Of a DNA stretch of 64,000 nt, positions 16,791-25,124 are shown in pieces (the stretch's first letter is position 1; every line of letters starts with the position of its first letter). The DNA is from Bradyrhizobium sp. SRL28 (GTDB lineage: Bacteria; Pseudomonadota; Alphaproteobacteria; Rhizobiales; Xanthobacteraceae): the NCBI RefSeq assembly GCF_018596315.1, contig NZ_JAHEAG010000030.1:27908-91907 (forward strand), given 5' to 3'. Made by a program: the position numbers and the translations under genes. Below the pieces are notes generated by a model. The model searched no databases and was not told the origin of the DNA. It saw only the letters and a list, made by a program, of their open reading frames with translations.

Positions 16791-17201
16791 ATGATTTACC
16801 GACCGACGTCTGTTCTGCTGACGGTAGCGACGATCGCACTTTTTGGAACTGTTGCTAAAGCCCAGGCACCCAAAGAAGTAACAACCGAGAAGAACAAGCC
16901 CGTAGTCCTCGGAAATTTTTTAAATGCGCCCAACAATTGCGGCACCAATCCTGGGCCGATCCCCTTGCTAAAACTTCGCGAGAAGCCGTCCCATGGCGTT
17001 GTTGGCCTACAGATTATGATAGGTGACGTTGCGGCGACCGACGCTTGTCCGGCCCGGAAAATACCGGCCATTGCGCTATTCTACACCCCGAGCAAAGATT
17101 TCGTAGGCAAAGACTCGGTTCAAGTCGAATTCGAAACGGGCGATACCAAGATACCCAGTCTGAGCTTTTTGATTACCGTCCAGGCAGCCGCCGAAAAGTA
17201 G
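16791..17201 (+). CDS. Secreted hypothetical protein (intact paralogue of 368-772)
   Basis: 136 residues. A signal peptide (MIYRPTSVLLTVATIALFGTVAKA) is followed by a mature part with two cysteines (NAPNNCGTNPGPIP, TDACPARKIPAIALF) and a beta-rich end (DFVGKDSVQVEFETG, SLSFLITVQAA) that resembles an Ig-like or cadherin-like strand arrangement. The ATG at 16791 is preferred over one 18 codons upstream because the signal peptide then starts normally. The role is unknown. The truncated duplicate lies 16 kb to the left. Confidence 0.7.
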   Translation: MIYRPTSVLLTVATIALFGTVAKAQAPKEVTTEKNKPVVLGNFLNAPNNCGTNPGPIPLLKLREKPSHGVVGLQIMIGDVAATDACPARKIPAIALFYTPSKDFVGKDSVQVEFETGDTKIPSLSFLITVQAAAEK

Positions 17202-17438
17202 GCGCAGTGCCCAAACCTCCGGTGCGCCCCATAGTAGCCACGGCCAACCCGATAATAGGCCTCTCCGAGGGCTCAGTGGGGCGGCGATTCCTTGGTAAGA
17301 TATTCAGCTGGTTGACGAAAAACTGTAGCGACAGGCGTAGTGCTGCAAACACCGGCCCTTTGAACTGGACCAAAGGTATTTTAATACCATAGACGCTGTG
17401 TTATTTTGGCAGAACGAAGCCAATTTTAAGCAGTCCAT

Positions 17439-18056
17439 TCATTGCAGCGAGCTTGCGACCCATGTCAGCCACAGGCCAACGGCAAGATGCGGCCCAAACG
17501 AGATCGCCTGCTTGCCGTGCAGGTCATGTCCTTGCGCTCGCAGGATCAGCAAACTGACCAGGGCGGAGACCACGGCGATCAACAGCAGGCCGGGAATTCC
17601 TTCCGCGCCGATCCAAAGGGTGCCCGCCGCGACGAACTTGACGTCGCCGAAACCCAGACCGTCAAAACCCCGCAGCCAGCGATAGCCGGCGCGGAACAGC
17701 GACGCGGCGGCAAAGACCAGGGCAGCCTCAAATCCGCGCCACCAGAAGTCCGCCGGGCCCCACAAATAGGCCTGTAGCGCTCCGCCGGCGGCCAACGCCA
17801 GCACCATGCTGTCCGGAATGATCCCGTAGCGGCCGTCAATGGCGCAAACGGAGGCCAACAGAACGACGAGGTAGCAGCCTGCGATGGCGGGCAGTGCCCA
17901 GCCGGGATCGCCTGCAAGGCCGATGGCGAACCAGACCGCACCGGCTATCAGGCCCCACGCTATGGCGACGTATGGCCGCCCAGGCGAGCGCAATGCCAGC
18001 GCTTCGCCAAAAAAACGGCTGGTACGGTCACCGGTCTTGCGGAGCGCGCGCATCAT
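17439..18056 (-). CDS. gspO: Type II secretion prepilin peptidase (single A24 domain)
   Basis: 205 residues of mostly membrane helices. The aspartyl-protease motifs of the A24 family are present: CAIDGRYGIIPD and GLGFGDVKF. It would cleave the leaders of GspG, H, I, J and K in this window. It lacks the N-terminal methyltransferase domain with the CxxC pairs found in long PilD enzymes, so N-methylation may be absent or done elsewhere. The ATG overlaps the stop of the upstream gene (ATGA), placing it last in the gspL-M-N/C-O unit. Confidence 0.85.
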   Translation of the reverse strand: MMRALRKTGDRTSRFFGEALALRSPGRPYVAIAWGLIAGAVWFAIGLAGDPGWALPAIAGCYLVVLLASVCAIDGRYGIIPDSMVLALAAGGALQAYLWGPADFWWRGFEAALVFAAASLFRAGYRWLRGFDGLGFGDVKFVAAGTLWIGAEGIPGLLLIAVVSALVSLLILRAQGHDLHGKQAISFGPHLAVGLWLTWVASSLQ

Positions 18057-18664
18057 CTCCCGCTCGCATGCAGGGGCACCTGCAGCTTCTCGCTCTGCCC
18101 CTCCAGCACGACGTGCTCGGGGGTCACCGCGGCGACGCGCCAGCCGTCGATTTGCCCATTGACCTGAACCCAAACGCCCAGCGGACTTTGCGTCGTGACC
18201 AGGAACGCCTTCGCCACCCCATCGCTCATGAACACCCCTTTGAGGGTGATCCCCGCGTCCAAGGTCGCCATCGGCGGGGGTGGCGCGGAAACGGGTTCGG
18301 CCGCAACAAAACCCTGCCGGTTTCGCGAGAACAGCGGGCGCTGCACGATATTCTCAAAGCCTGCGGCGGCGCGCGCTTCGGAGGCCTTGGCGACCGGCCC
18401 ACTTCTGCCAAACCAGGTCGGGGCCGTGACCGTCGAAAGCTCGAGCGAAATCACCGCGCTTAGTGTCATCACGCCGACCAGTGCGATCCAGGCCGCAAAA
18501 CCCAGGATGAGCACGCGTGTCGCAGGCCGCAGCGCCATCAATTCGCTTCGGCTGGGCAGGTCGGTCCGCCCGAGCATGGCGGCGATCCTGGACGCCGCGA
18601 ATTGCCGCGGTGAGCCGGTCATGCCCGAGAGCCGAAGCTGGACCATTTGCGCCAGCGACGTCAT
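18053..18664 (-). CDS. Type II secretion inner-membrane protein, GspC/GspN-like
   Basis: 203 residues: a cytoplasmic N-terminus, one membrane helix (VLILGFAAWIALVGVMTLSAVI) and a periplasmic homology-region domain (FENIVQRPLFSRNRQG, ITLKGVFMSDGVAKAFLV, GWRVAAVTPEHVVLEG). This layout matches GspC, which links the inner-membrane platform to the secretin; in alphaproteobacteria it is often called GspN. The PDZ or coiled-coil end of classical GspC is absent. The start at 18664 overlaps the gspM stop. Confidence 0.75.
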   Translation of the reverse strand: MTSLAQMVQLRLSGMTGSPRQFAASRIAAMLGRTDLPSRSELMALRPATRVLILGFAAWIALVGVMTLSAVISLELSTVTAPTWFGRSGPVAKASEARAAAGFENIVQRPLFSRNRQGFVAAEPVSAPPPPMATLDAGITLKGVFMSDGVAKAFLVTTQSPLGVWVQVNGQIDGWRVAAVTPEHVVLEGQSEKLQVPLHASGR

Positions 18665-19272
18665 GGCATCCGCTCCGCCGAGGCCGATCCAGGGCCGACT
18701 TGCCCGCCACCTACGGCCGCCTCCCTTCCAGAAGGCTGCGAACCGTTGCGGATAGCTCCGTGAATCCTGAGCTCCGCCCTGATCGGACCGTCCTCCCCGT
18801 CCGCCAGGCTGCGGAACGAGGCCGAAGGGACGAACAATAGCGGCGTCTGGTTCTCGATCGTGAAGATCATGTCCCTGATGGCCTTCAGCGGCCCTTCGAG
18901 CTCTACACTGACGGCAATCATGTGCAACGGCTGGGAACGCCCGCCCTGCAACCCGCGGATAGCGAGCAGACTGACGCCGGCATTTGCCGCCATCGACTTC
19001 AAGCTCGCCTGCAGGTCGGCGCTGGCGACGCGCTCTTCGCTGCCGGGAAGGAAGGGATCGCCTGACCGCCCGACACTGCCGGCCGATTTCTTTGCCGTGC
19101 GGGTCACGTTCTGGAAATGCGCAAGCTGCGCCGCATTGTCCGAAATCTCTTCGCCCCTGCCGGCGAAGTGCGCCATGATCGGTGCGAAGAGGAAGACGAC
19201 GACAAAGAGCATGGCGGCAGCATTGAAGGCCAGGAACGGCGTCCCGCGCGCCAATTTCAGATTCTGAATCAT
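18661..19272 (-). CDS. gspM: Type II secretion protein GspM (subtype b)
   Basis: 203 residues with one N-terminal membrane helix (FLAFNAAAMLFVVVFLFAPIM) and a periplasmic ferredoxin-like domain (LQASLKSMAANAGVSLLAIRGL, LEGPLKAIRDMIFTIENQTPLLF). This matches GspM-b/T2SSM_b, the partner of GspL in the assembly platform. It overlaps gspL by 4 bases and the GspC/N-like gene by 4 bases, so the unit is translationally coupled. Confidence 0.82.
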   Translation of the reverse strand: MIQNLKLARGTPFLAFNAAAMLFVVVFLFAPIMAHFAGRGEEISDNAAQLAHFQNVTRTAKKSAGSVGRSGDPFLPGSEERVASADLQASLKSMAANAGVSLLAIRGLQGGRSQPLHMIAVSVELEGPLKAIRDMIFTIENQTPLLFVPSASFRSLADGEDGPIRAELRIHGAIRNGSQPSGREAAVGGGQVGPGSASAERMP

Positions 19273-20378
19273 GGCGCGGCCCGGGATCTTGCGGTCGCCG
19301 CACGGGCGCCACGCAGCTTGAGCACGATGCTGAAGCGATCCTTGCGCTCGTTCGCATCCGGCGTAATCGCAGACGTCAGGGTCGCGCCCGAAAACAGCGG
19401 AGACTGATCGATGATGCGAACCAGACGGGCGGCATCCGCCGAAAACCCTGACAGCGTCACCGTGCCGTCGGCGATGCGGGTTTCGGTCAGAAAAGTATGT
19501 TCGGGCAGAATACGCGACAGCTCATCCCACACCGCAAGAATGCCGGTCCCGGCCTTCATCGCAAACAAGCGCGCCGCGGGATCGAGGCCGTCGCGGCCGC
19601 TTTGAGCTGATAGCCGCGCCTCGACAACGGCCGTCTCCAGCGCGGCGGCAACGCTGGCCTGGCGCCATTCGAAGACGACCAGGCCAAGCAGGGCAGCGCC
19701 GAGCGCGGCGACTGCCAGCAGCCGAACCGCCCGTAGCGCCCACACCGGATCCTCGTCACTGACGGCGCGGAACGTGATGACGGGTACGGCCTCGCCGCCG
19801 GCGTCTGCTACCGCCAAACAGTCGACATCCCGCGACGCCAGAGCGAGCTCCGACAAAGCCGCCTCGGCGCGATCACGCCTGATAATCCAGTGACACATCG
19901 GCACGACGCCGGCCGATTCCTGGCCCATTGCGGTTGCGGCATGCCAGATATCCGAAAGCTGGAATGGCGTTCGCCGCAATATGTCCTGCTCAAGGATCTT
20001 GGGCAGGGCGCCAAAGGCCGCCTTGGGCACGCTCAACTCACGCAGAAAGAAAAGCTCTCGCGAAATCACCGGCGCCACGGTCGTCGCATCCCGCGTCACG
20101 CCCTGCTCGGTGAGCCACTGATCGAGCGCGGCCGCGTTGAAAAGCGGCAATGGAATCCGGATTTCCGCTGGACCCGTGGCAGACACCAGGCGGCATGTGA
20201 CGCTGTCGCCATCCCGCCAAAGCGTGACCTGCGGCCTCACCTCGCCCTCAGCCCATTCGCGCCAGCGCGCAGGAACGGCCTCGCGCAGGCCCGACAGCCA
20301 CCATTGCGCAAAGCCCTTGCCCCACGCCGTGAGGACGTGGAGGCCACCGGCGCGGGCTGGCAGATCGGCAACAGGCAT
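19269..20378 (-). CDS. gspL: Type II secretion protein GspL (PilN-like C-terminal part)
   Basis: 369 residues. The cytoplasmic N-terminal part is actin-like in style (LPKILEQDILRRTPFQLSDIWHA is the conserved PilM/GspL stretch). A membrane helix follows (VRLLAVAALGAALLGLVVFEW), then a PilN-like periplasmic domain (VWDELSRILPEHTFLTETRIADGTVTLSG). GspL anchors the GspE ATPase to the platform. It is the first gene of the leftward gspL-M-N/C-O unit; its promoter should lie in 20379-20500. Confidence 0.82.
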   Translation of the reverse strand: MPVADLPARAGGLHVLTAWGKGFAQWWLSGLREAVPARWREWAEGEVRPQVTLWRDGDSVTCRLVSATGPAEIRIPLPLFNAAALDQWLTEQGVTRDATTVAPVISRELFFLRELSVPKAAFGALPKILEQDILRRTPFQLSDIWHAATAMGQESAGVVPMCHWIIRRDRAEAALSELALASRDVDCLAVADAGGEAVPVITFRAVSDEDPVWALRAVRLLAVAALGAALLGLVVFEWRQASVAAALETAVVEARLSAQSGRDGLDPAARLFAMKAGTGILAVWDELSRILPEHTFLTETRIADGTVTLSGFSADAARLVRIIDQSPLFSGATLTSAITPDANERKDRFSIVLKLRGARAATARSRAAP

Positions 20379-20839
20379 GGATCGTCACTTCTCGGATCGA
20401 GGTATTCGATTCGAATGAGCGAAGCCTATTTACTAATTCTTTACGAAGAGTAACGAGCGGCCGTTCACCGGCTGCGTGAGGTGCTCGGCGGCCCTCAGTC
20501 CGTGCTTCAACTGGGTTCGATCATTCGCTTACCGTCTTGTTTAGACGCGATTATTCGAAACCTGGGCGGCACGCCTCAGGGCCCAGACCCAAAATCGCCA
20601 AAACAACCCCATGCAAAGTAGAATGGGCCCCGGCCCGCAGCACTCACGCCGCTTGCATCCGGGACACGAAATGGTCCGTCGTCACGGCTCAACCTGATCT
20701 CATCTGCTCTAGCTCTAGAAGCCGTCCAAGGACGCGCTGAGGTCCTCAGCTCTGAGGCTCTCGTGTTGATTGCCGCACCCATCAAAACGCATGTGCGAGC
20801 AGTTCTAAGTCACCGCAGGCCTATCCAAAGCCAACCCTA
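20379..20839. other. Intergenic region upstream of gspL
   Basis: No gene is recognised on either strand apart from a very small frame just to its right. It separates gspL from the insert between the two gsp blocks. Confidence 0.4.
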
Positions 20840-20950
20840 TCAGGCCGCCTCGGAGATTGGCTGAGTGATAGTGTAGAGGCGTTTCTCAAGGTCGGCGACC
20901 GTGACGATCAGGTTGTCGCGCCGCGCGAAGACAACCGCGCGTGGAGGCAT
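20840..20950 (-). CDS. Possible 36-residue protein
   Basis: ATG 20950 to TGA 20842-20840 reads MPPRAVVFARRDNLIVTVADLEKR and ends TITQPISEAA. The composition looks protein-like (amphipathic, balanced) but there is no clear ribosome site and no family I recognise. Confidence 0.35.
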   Translation of the reverse strand: MPPRAVVFARRDNLIVTVADLEKRLYTITQPISEAA

Positions 20951-21157
20951 TGCACAATGCCGCAGTATCCCGGGCTCGGTGCTGGCCTGTTTCCGATCTC
21001 AGCGCCGTTGGGAGTTCACCTCCGGGGTGATCAATTTTGAACAGCTTTTCCCGTCGGGGGATCGCACACTTAGTCCATCACCGCACGGTCTTTGGCGTCT
21101 ATCGGTGACTGAGAGACCTAGCGCTCTCGCCTTTCTCTGACGGAATGGAGCAGCGCG

Positions 21158-21364
21158 ATGTCGCAGCAACGCCGCCGTTTCAAACACGAGAAGACCTTCC
21201 AAGAACGCCTAACGGAAGAAGCCGTCCGATTTAAAGAGGCTGCGGAAAAACTGCCGCCTGGCAGCCATGCCCAGGAACTGCTTTTGCGACGAGCCCGGCA
21301 AGCCGAGACCGCTTCCCACGTCAATGAGTGGCTTTCCTCGCCCGGTCTGCGCACGCCCCAGTGA
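21158..21364 (+). CDS. Small hypothetical protein, copy 1
   Basis: 68 residues: SQQRRRFKHEKTFQERLTEE, RRARQAETASHVNEWLSSPGL. It is a small basic helical protein without signal or membrane segment. The protein at 21855-22055 is a paralogue (RRPFKQTQSLEERLADEAKRL, RRARHAETGSRISEWLTSPGL), and the DNA just upstream of the two also matches in part, so this is a local duplication. Function unknown. Confidence 0.6.
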   Translation: MSQQRRRFKHEKTFQERLTEEAVRFKEAAEKLPPGSHAQELLLRRARQAETASHVNEWLSSPGLRTPQ

Positions 21365-21414
21365 GCATTGAAACAGCAGAGATGGTGTGGGCTATCCTGA
21401 AAGGAGGTCCGAGG

Positions 21415-21564
21415 ATGACATCGCTAGGTTGCGCACGCAAGTCGGCGCCCGAGGACGAACACCAAGACCAGCCGTCGCGCATCGCCCAGGCCCAGCAAGT
21501 TGCTGAGGAATACGCCAGCGATCAGCGGGAGATTATCAAGAAGCTCCGCAAGCCGCTCAATTAA
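21415..21564 (+). CDS. 49-residue hypothetical protein
   Basis: Starts at ATG 21415 with a perfect AGGAGG seven bases upstream. MTSLGCARKSAPEDEHQDQP is followed by an amphipathic helix (AQQVAEEYASDQREIIKKLRK). It ends just before a strong terminator. It is small, hydrophilic and of unknown function. Confidence 0.55.
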   Translation: MTSLGCARKSAPEDEHQDQPSRIAQAQQVAEEYASDQREIIKKLRKPLN

Positions 21565-21566
21565 TT

Positions 21567-21593
21567 AGGCCGCCTCAATTGGCGGCCTCTTTC
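21567..21593 (+). terminator. Rho-independent terminator
   Basis: AGGCCGCC-TCAATT-GGCGGCCT stem followed by CTTTCG, 3 bases after the preceding stop codon. Confidence 0.7.
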
Positions 21594-21854
21594 GCGCAGG
21601 CTGGACCGCACGACAGACTCGCCCATGCGCCGGCGCCGATTGAGGAGAAAGCGCAACCGGCAGTGACACAACAAAGGGTGCGGGGCTTCGGTCCCGCGGC
21701 TGACAGGGATTCGTTTAATTTGCGTTGTGTGCACAAGTGAGCAGAACCGCCGAGGCTAGAAGCGCATTATACCGCCGTCACCGCCCGGCTCTTGGCTCCA
21801 TCGGTGATGAGAACGCCCGGTTGCGCTCCCGCCCACTCGAACAGGAGCAGCGCC

Positions 21855-22055
21855 GTGCAGCAGCGACGCCCCTTCAAGCAAACACAATCACTCGAAGAAC
21901 GTCTTGCCGATGAAGCAAAGCGCTTGCGGATAGAGGCACGAGGAACTCCGCCAGGTGTCGAGCGAGAACGGCTAATCCGGCGCGCGCGCCATGCGGAGAC
22001 AGGTTCTCGCATCAGCGAGTGGCTCACGTCCCCCGGTCTGCAAACGCCGAGGTGA
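21855..22055 (+). CDS. Small hypothetical protein, copy 2
   Basis: 66 residues from GTG 21855 (VQQRRPFKQTQSLEERL), a paralogue of 21158-21364 with the same length and the same WLxSPGLxTP ending. The start codon is GTG where copy 1 has ATG in the matching position, which supports this start. Confidence 0.55.
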   Translation: MQQRRPFKQTQSLEERLADEAKRLRIEARGTPPGVERERLIRRARHAETGSRISEWLTSPGLQTPR

Positions 22056-22143
22056 GGCCACCTCAATACCCGTTTCATCCTTTCCCTTACGGCCTCGATC
22101 TACGACAGTCGGGTGGCCCGCCCAGACCGCGAAGGATATCCAC

Positions 22144-24324
22144 GTGTTAGCGGAAACCCAGACCGGCCAACCCTTCCTTTCCCTGGTACATGACGCTGGA
22201 GCCGAGCGGACGCCGGAAGATCTGCGCGAACGCGAACGGTGGCTGTCGGGACAACGTGAAGCTTTCGAAGCGGCCCTGAGCGACGCTCCGCTGACCACGT
22301 CGCTAGGCATCCTCGCGGACGCGGTCACCGACCGGTTCGGCCCAGGCGTGCGGGCGGCGTTCTATCTGGCGGACGACGAAGGCAAGACGCTGCACCATAT
22401 CGTCGGCATGTCGGACGACTACGCGAAGGCGGTGGACGGCTTTGAGATCGGTCCCGAATCCTTGGCCTGCGGCCTGGCTACCCATCTGGGCAAAGCCGTC
22501 CTGACACCGGACGTGAGGCGCGATTCCCGCTGGGAGAAGTGGGTATGGCTGGCCGACGAATTTGGTTATCGCGGTTGCTGGAGTTTTCCGCTTCACACCG
22601 CCAACGGCCGCTTCGTCGGGACCTTCGCGGTCTACTGGCCTGGCCCGCGAGAGGCGACGTCACAGGATCTGGAGCGCGTGGAAATCGTCGTCCAGACCGC
22701 CGCGATGATCATCGCGCGACATCGGGATGCCGAGCAGCGAAGGACAGACGAGCAAGCGCTTCGGGAAGCACGCAGCCAACTGGAATCCGAGCTTGCGGAT
22801 AGCGAACTGCTGCGCCAACTCAGCTTCGAACTTCTGGACGAGGATGACGAAAACAAGCTCTACCAAAAGCTGGTGGAAGCAGCGGCCGCGATCATGCAAT
22901 CCGAAGTATGCACCGTGCAGGTTTTCCACCCGGAGCGCGGTCTCGCCGGCGAACTGCAGATGCTGGCGTCGCGAGGGTTGCCTCCCGCGGGCATCAAGTT
23001 CTGGGAATGGGTCCGTGCCGACTCCGGCTGCACGTGCGGCGAGGTCCTGCGGACCGGCCGCCGCGCCATCGCCGAGGAAGTGGCGACCTGTGCGTTCATG
23101 GCCGGCAAGCCCGACCGGGAGGCGCTGCTCGAGAATGGCATCCAAGCCGGACAAAGCACCCCGCTGATCGCCCGCAGCGGCAAGCTGGTTGGGATGATTT
23201 CGACGCATTGGGCCAATCCGCATCGGCCTCCAGAGCGCGCGCTCCGCATGCTAGATATCCTGGCGCGGTCGGCAGCCGATCTGGTCGAGCGCAAACGCAT
23301 CGCCGAGACCCAGAAACTCCTGCTCAACGAACTAAACCACCGCGTGAAGAACACGCTTGCCGTGGTCCAGGCCATGGCGCAGCGGACGCTCGCGAAATCG
23401 AACGACCCGAAGGTGTTCGCCAAGAGCTTCGGCGGCCGCGTGCAGGCGCTGGCGCGTGCCCACACCATGCTGAGTGATAAAAGCTGGCAGCCCGCCGATC
23501 TCCGCGAGATGATCGGCGATCAGATACTTCTGGGGTCTGCGGACGCGGGCCGGTTGACGGCGGTCGGTCCCGTCGTGCGGCTGGATGCGCAGTCGGCGCT
23601 GCACATGGCTCTCGTCCTGCACGAACTGGGAACGAATGCCACGAAGTATGGGGCGCTGTCCGTGCCGACCGGCGAAGTATCGGTAGCGTGGACGATCGGC
23701 GACGCGCTTCGCATACGTTGGACTGAGCGCGGCGGACCGCGCGTCGAACCGTCTTCGTCGAGGGGCTTCGGCACGACGTTGATTGCCCAGAGCGTGAAGG
23801 GTCAGGGCGGTGAGGCGCACATGACTTCCGAGCCGGAAGGGATAACGTGGCGAATCGTCCTTCCGCTCGGCGCCGGCGTTGTCGGCGAACCCGGAACGGA
23901 GCCCTCCAAAGCGACGGCCCCGAAGGCCGACGGCAAGGTCGACGCCCGCATCCTCGCGGGGCGCCGCTTCCTGGTCGTCGAGGACGAGCCGCTGATCGGG
24001 CTCGACATCGTCGCGGCCCTCGAAGAGGCCGAAGCCGTCGTCGAGGGACCGGTTACGACGGTCGAGGAGGCGTGCGACCTGATCGAACGCTTGCGCTTCG
24101 ACGGTGTACTGCTCGACGCCAATCTCTACGGTCGCCCGGTGGACGCGATCGTCGCCGCTTTGTCGCGCAGGAACGTGCCCTTCGCATTCGTCACCGGCCA
24201 CAACAGCGACGGACTGCCGGAAGCTTTTCGGGCGATTCCCATCGTGAGCAAGCCCTGCCGCGCCGAGCAGATCGTCGAGGCGTCGGTACGAATGATCGCG
24301 AGGGCGAAAGGCATTGTTCGCTGA
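22144..24324 (+). CDS. Hybrid sensor kinase: GAF-GAF-HWE histidine kinase-receiver
   Basis: 726 residues, soluble. Two GAF sensory domains occupy about residues 30-180 and 215-390. The second contains a Cys-x-Cys (SGCTCGEV) and another Cys (VATCAFM), as in light- or redox-type GAFs. The HWE/HisKA_2 kinase core follows: LLNELNHRVKNTLAVVQAMAQRTL with the phospho-accepting His, LVLHELGTNATKYGALS, WTERGGP and GFGTTLI. A C-terminal receiver domain has EDEPL and the phospho-acceptor Asp in LLDANLYG. HWE kinases often feed the general stress response in alphaproteobacteria. The GTG at 22144 has GAAGGA upstream. It sits in the insert between the two gsp blocks. Confidence 0.85.
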   Translation: MLAETQTGQPFLSLVHDAGAERTPEDLRERERWLSGQREAFEAALSDAPLTTSLGILADAVTDRFGPGVRAAFYLADDEGKTLHHIVGMSDDYAKAVDGFEIGPESLACGLATHLGKAVLTPDVRRDSRWEKWVWLADEFGYRGCWSFPLHTANGRFVGTFAVYWPGPREATSQDLERVEIVVQTAAMIIARHRDAEQRRTDEQALREARSQLESELADSELLRQLSFELLDEDDENKLYQKLVEAAAAIMQSEVCTVQVFHPERGLAGELQMLASRGLPPAGIKFWEWVRADSGCTCGEVLRTGRRAIAEEVATCAFMAGKPDREALLENGIQAGQSTPLIARSGKLVGMISTHWANPHRPPERALRMLDILARSAADLVERKRIAETQKLLLNELNHRVKNTLAVVQAMAQRTLAKSNDPKVFAKSFGGRVQALARAHTMLSDKSWQPADLREMIGDQILLGSADAGRLTAVGPVVRLDAQSALHMALVLHELGTNATKYGALSVPTGEVSVAWTIGDALRIRWTERGGPRVEPSSSRGFGTTLIAQSVKGQGGEAHMTSEPEGITWRIVLPLGAGVVGEPGTEPSKATAPKADGKVDARILAGRRFLVVEDEPLIGLDIVAALEEAEAVVEGPVTTVEEACDLIERLRFDGVLLDANLYGRPVDAIVAALSRRNVPFAFVTGHNSDGLPEAFRAIPIVSKPCRAEQIVEASVRMIARAKGIVR

Positions 24325-24466
24325 AATGGCGGCTTGTCCAAAGGCGAAGGGGCTCCGCAAACCCGGATATTGCCCGCTTAGCGTGGGCGCGGCGGATCGC
24401 CGCGGAACTGGCACTACGTGGTCTTTGTCGTAGGAACCTGCTCAACGTTGGCACGTTCAAGCGTTC

Positions 24467-24679
24467 ATGACAAATGATGACACTCCCTCGTCAACCGCGG
24501 ACGCCGAGCAAAGGATCGACCACGCTGTGGATGCCATCCGCAGCATGTCCCAAAACCTCGCCGACGAAGTCGCGCCTCGTCCGGGCTTGCTCGACAGGTT
24601 GAGCGCGGCTACGCGCGAGGCGCCCATCCAGTCACTGGCAATTGCATTCCTTGTCGGTGTCATCCTAGCGCGTCGATGA
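24467..24679 (+). CDS. Small membrane-anchored protein, ElaB/DUF883-like layout
   Basis: 70 residues: an acidic helical N-terminal part (AEQRIDHAVDAIRSMSQNLAD) and one C-terminal hydrophobic helix ending in Arg-Arg (IQSLAIAFLVGVILARR). This is the organisation of C-tail-anchored ElaB/YqjD-type proteins, but similarity is weak. Confidence 0.5.
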   Translation: MTNDDTPSSTADAEQRIDHAVDAIRSMSQNLADEVAPRPGLLDRLSAATREAPIQSLAIAFLVGVILARR

Positions 24680-24728
24680 TGCGGTCGCGCGCGCCCATCC
24701 CACTTCAGCTTTCTAGAAAAGGCCAGCC

Positions 24729-24902
24729 TTACTCCGTCCTGTCCGCCATCAGCTTCTCGATCTCGCCGGCGAGCTGCCTAAAATGGATGGCGAGGCGCTG
24801 GTAAAGCTCGCGCTTCTGCACAGCCGTCGCGCTTCTGGCGATCTGCTCCGCATAGTCGGCTTCGGCGCGTAGCTTCTCAGCGCTGGCCTTCATGTCTTGC
24901 AT
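24729..24902 (-). CDS. Small helical hypothetical protein
   Basis: 57 residues from the ATG at 24902 (MQDMKASAEKLRAEADYAEQ, LYQRLAIHFRQLAGEIEKLM), predicted to be a pair of amphipathic helices. An in-frame extension to 24989 is possible. Function unknown. Confidence 0.5.
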   Translation of the reverse strand: MQDMKASAEKLRAEADYAEQIARSATAVQKRELYQRLAIHFRQLAGEIEKLMADRTE

Positions 24903-25124
24903 CGACTTTACCCAAGCCACTGTAAACTCGGCGAGTGTAGCCGGTCGTAAAACGGCCCCGGCGCGAGCCGTTACGCCGGGGCCATCCAAAGTATTTCCAT
25001 TTCAAATAGCCAGATAGCGTAGTGGGGTACGCATCCGGCGTGTCGATACAAGCGGGAAAAGGCAGCCACGTCTGTCCAATAGTGAACGTAACGCAGATGA
25101 TGTCGAGCCCACGGAGCGCAATGC

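Noticed and set aside
18053..19357. 434-codon reading of the GspC/N-like gene
   Set aside because: The first half is an out-of-frame reading of gspM; the ATG at 18664, overlapping the gspM stop, is the sensible start.
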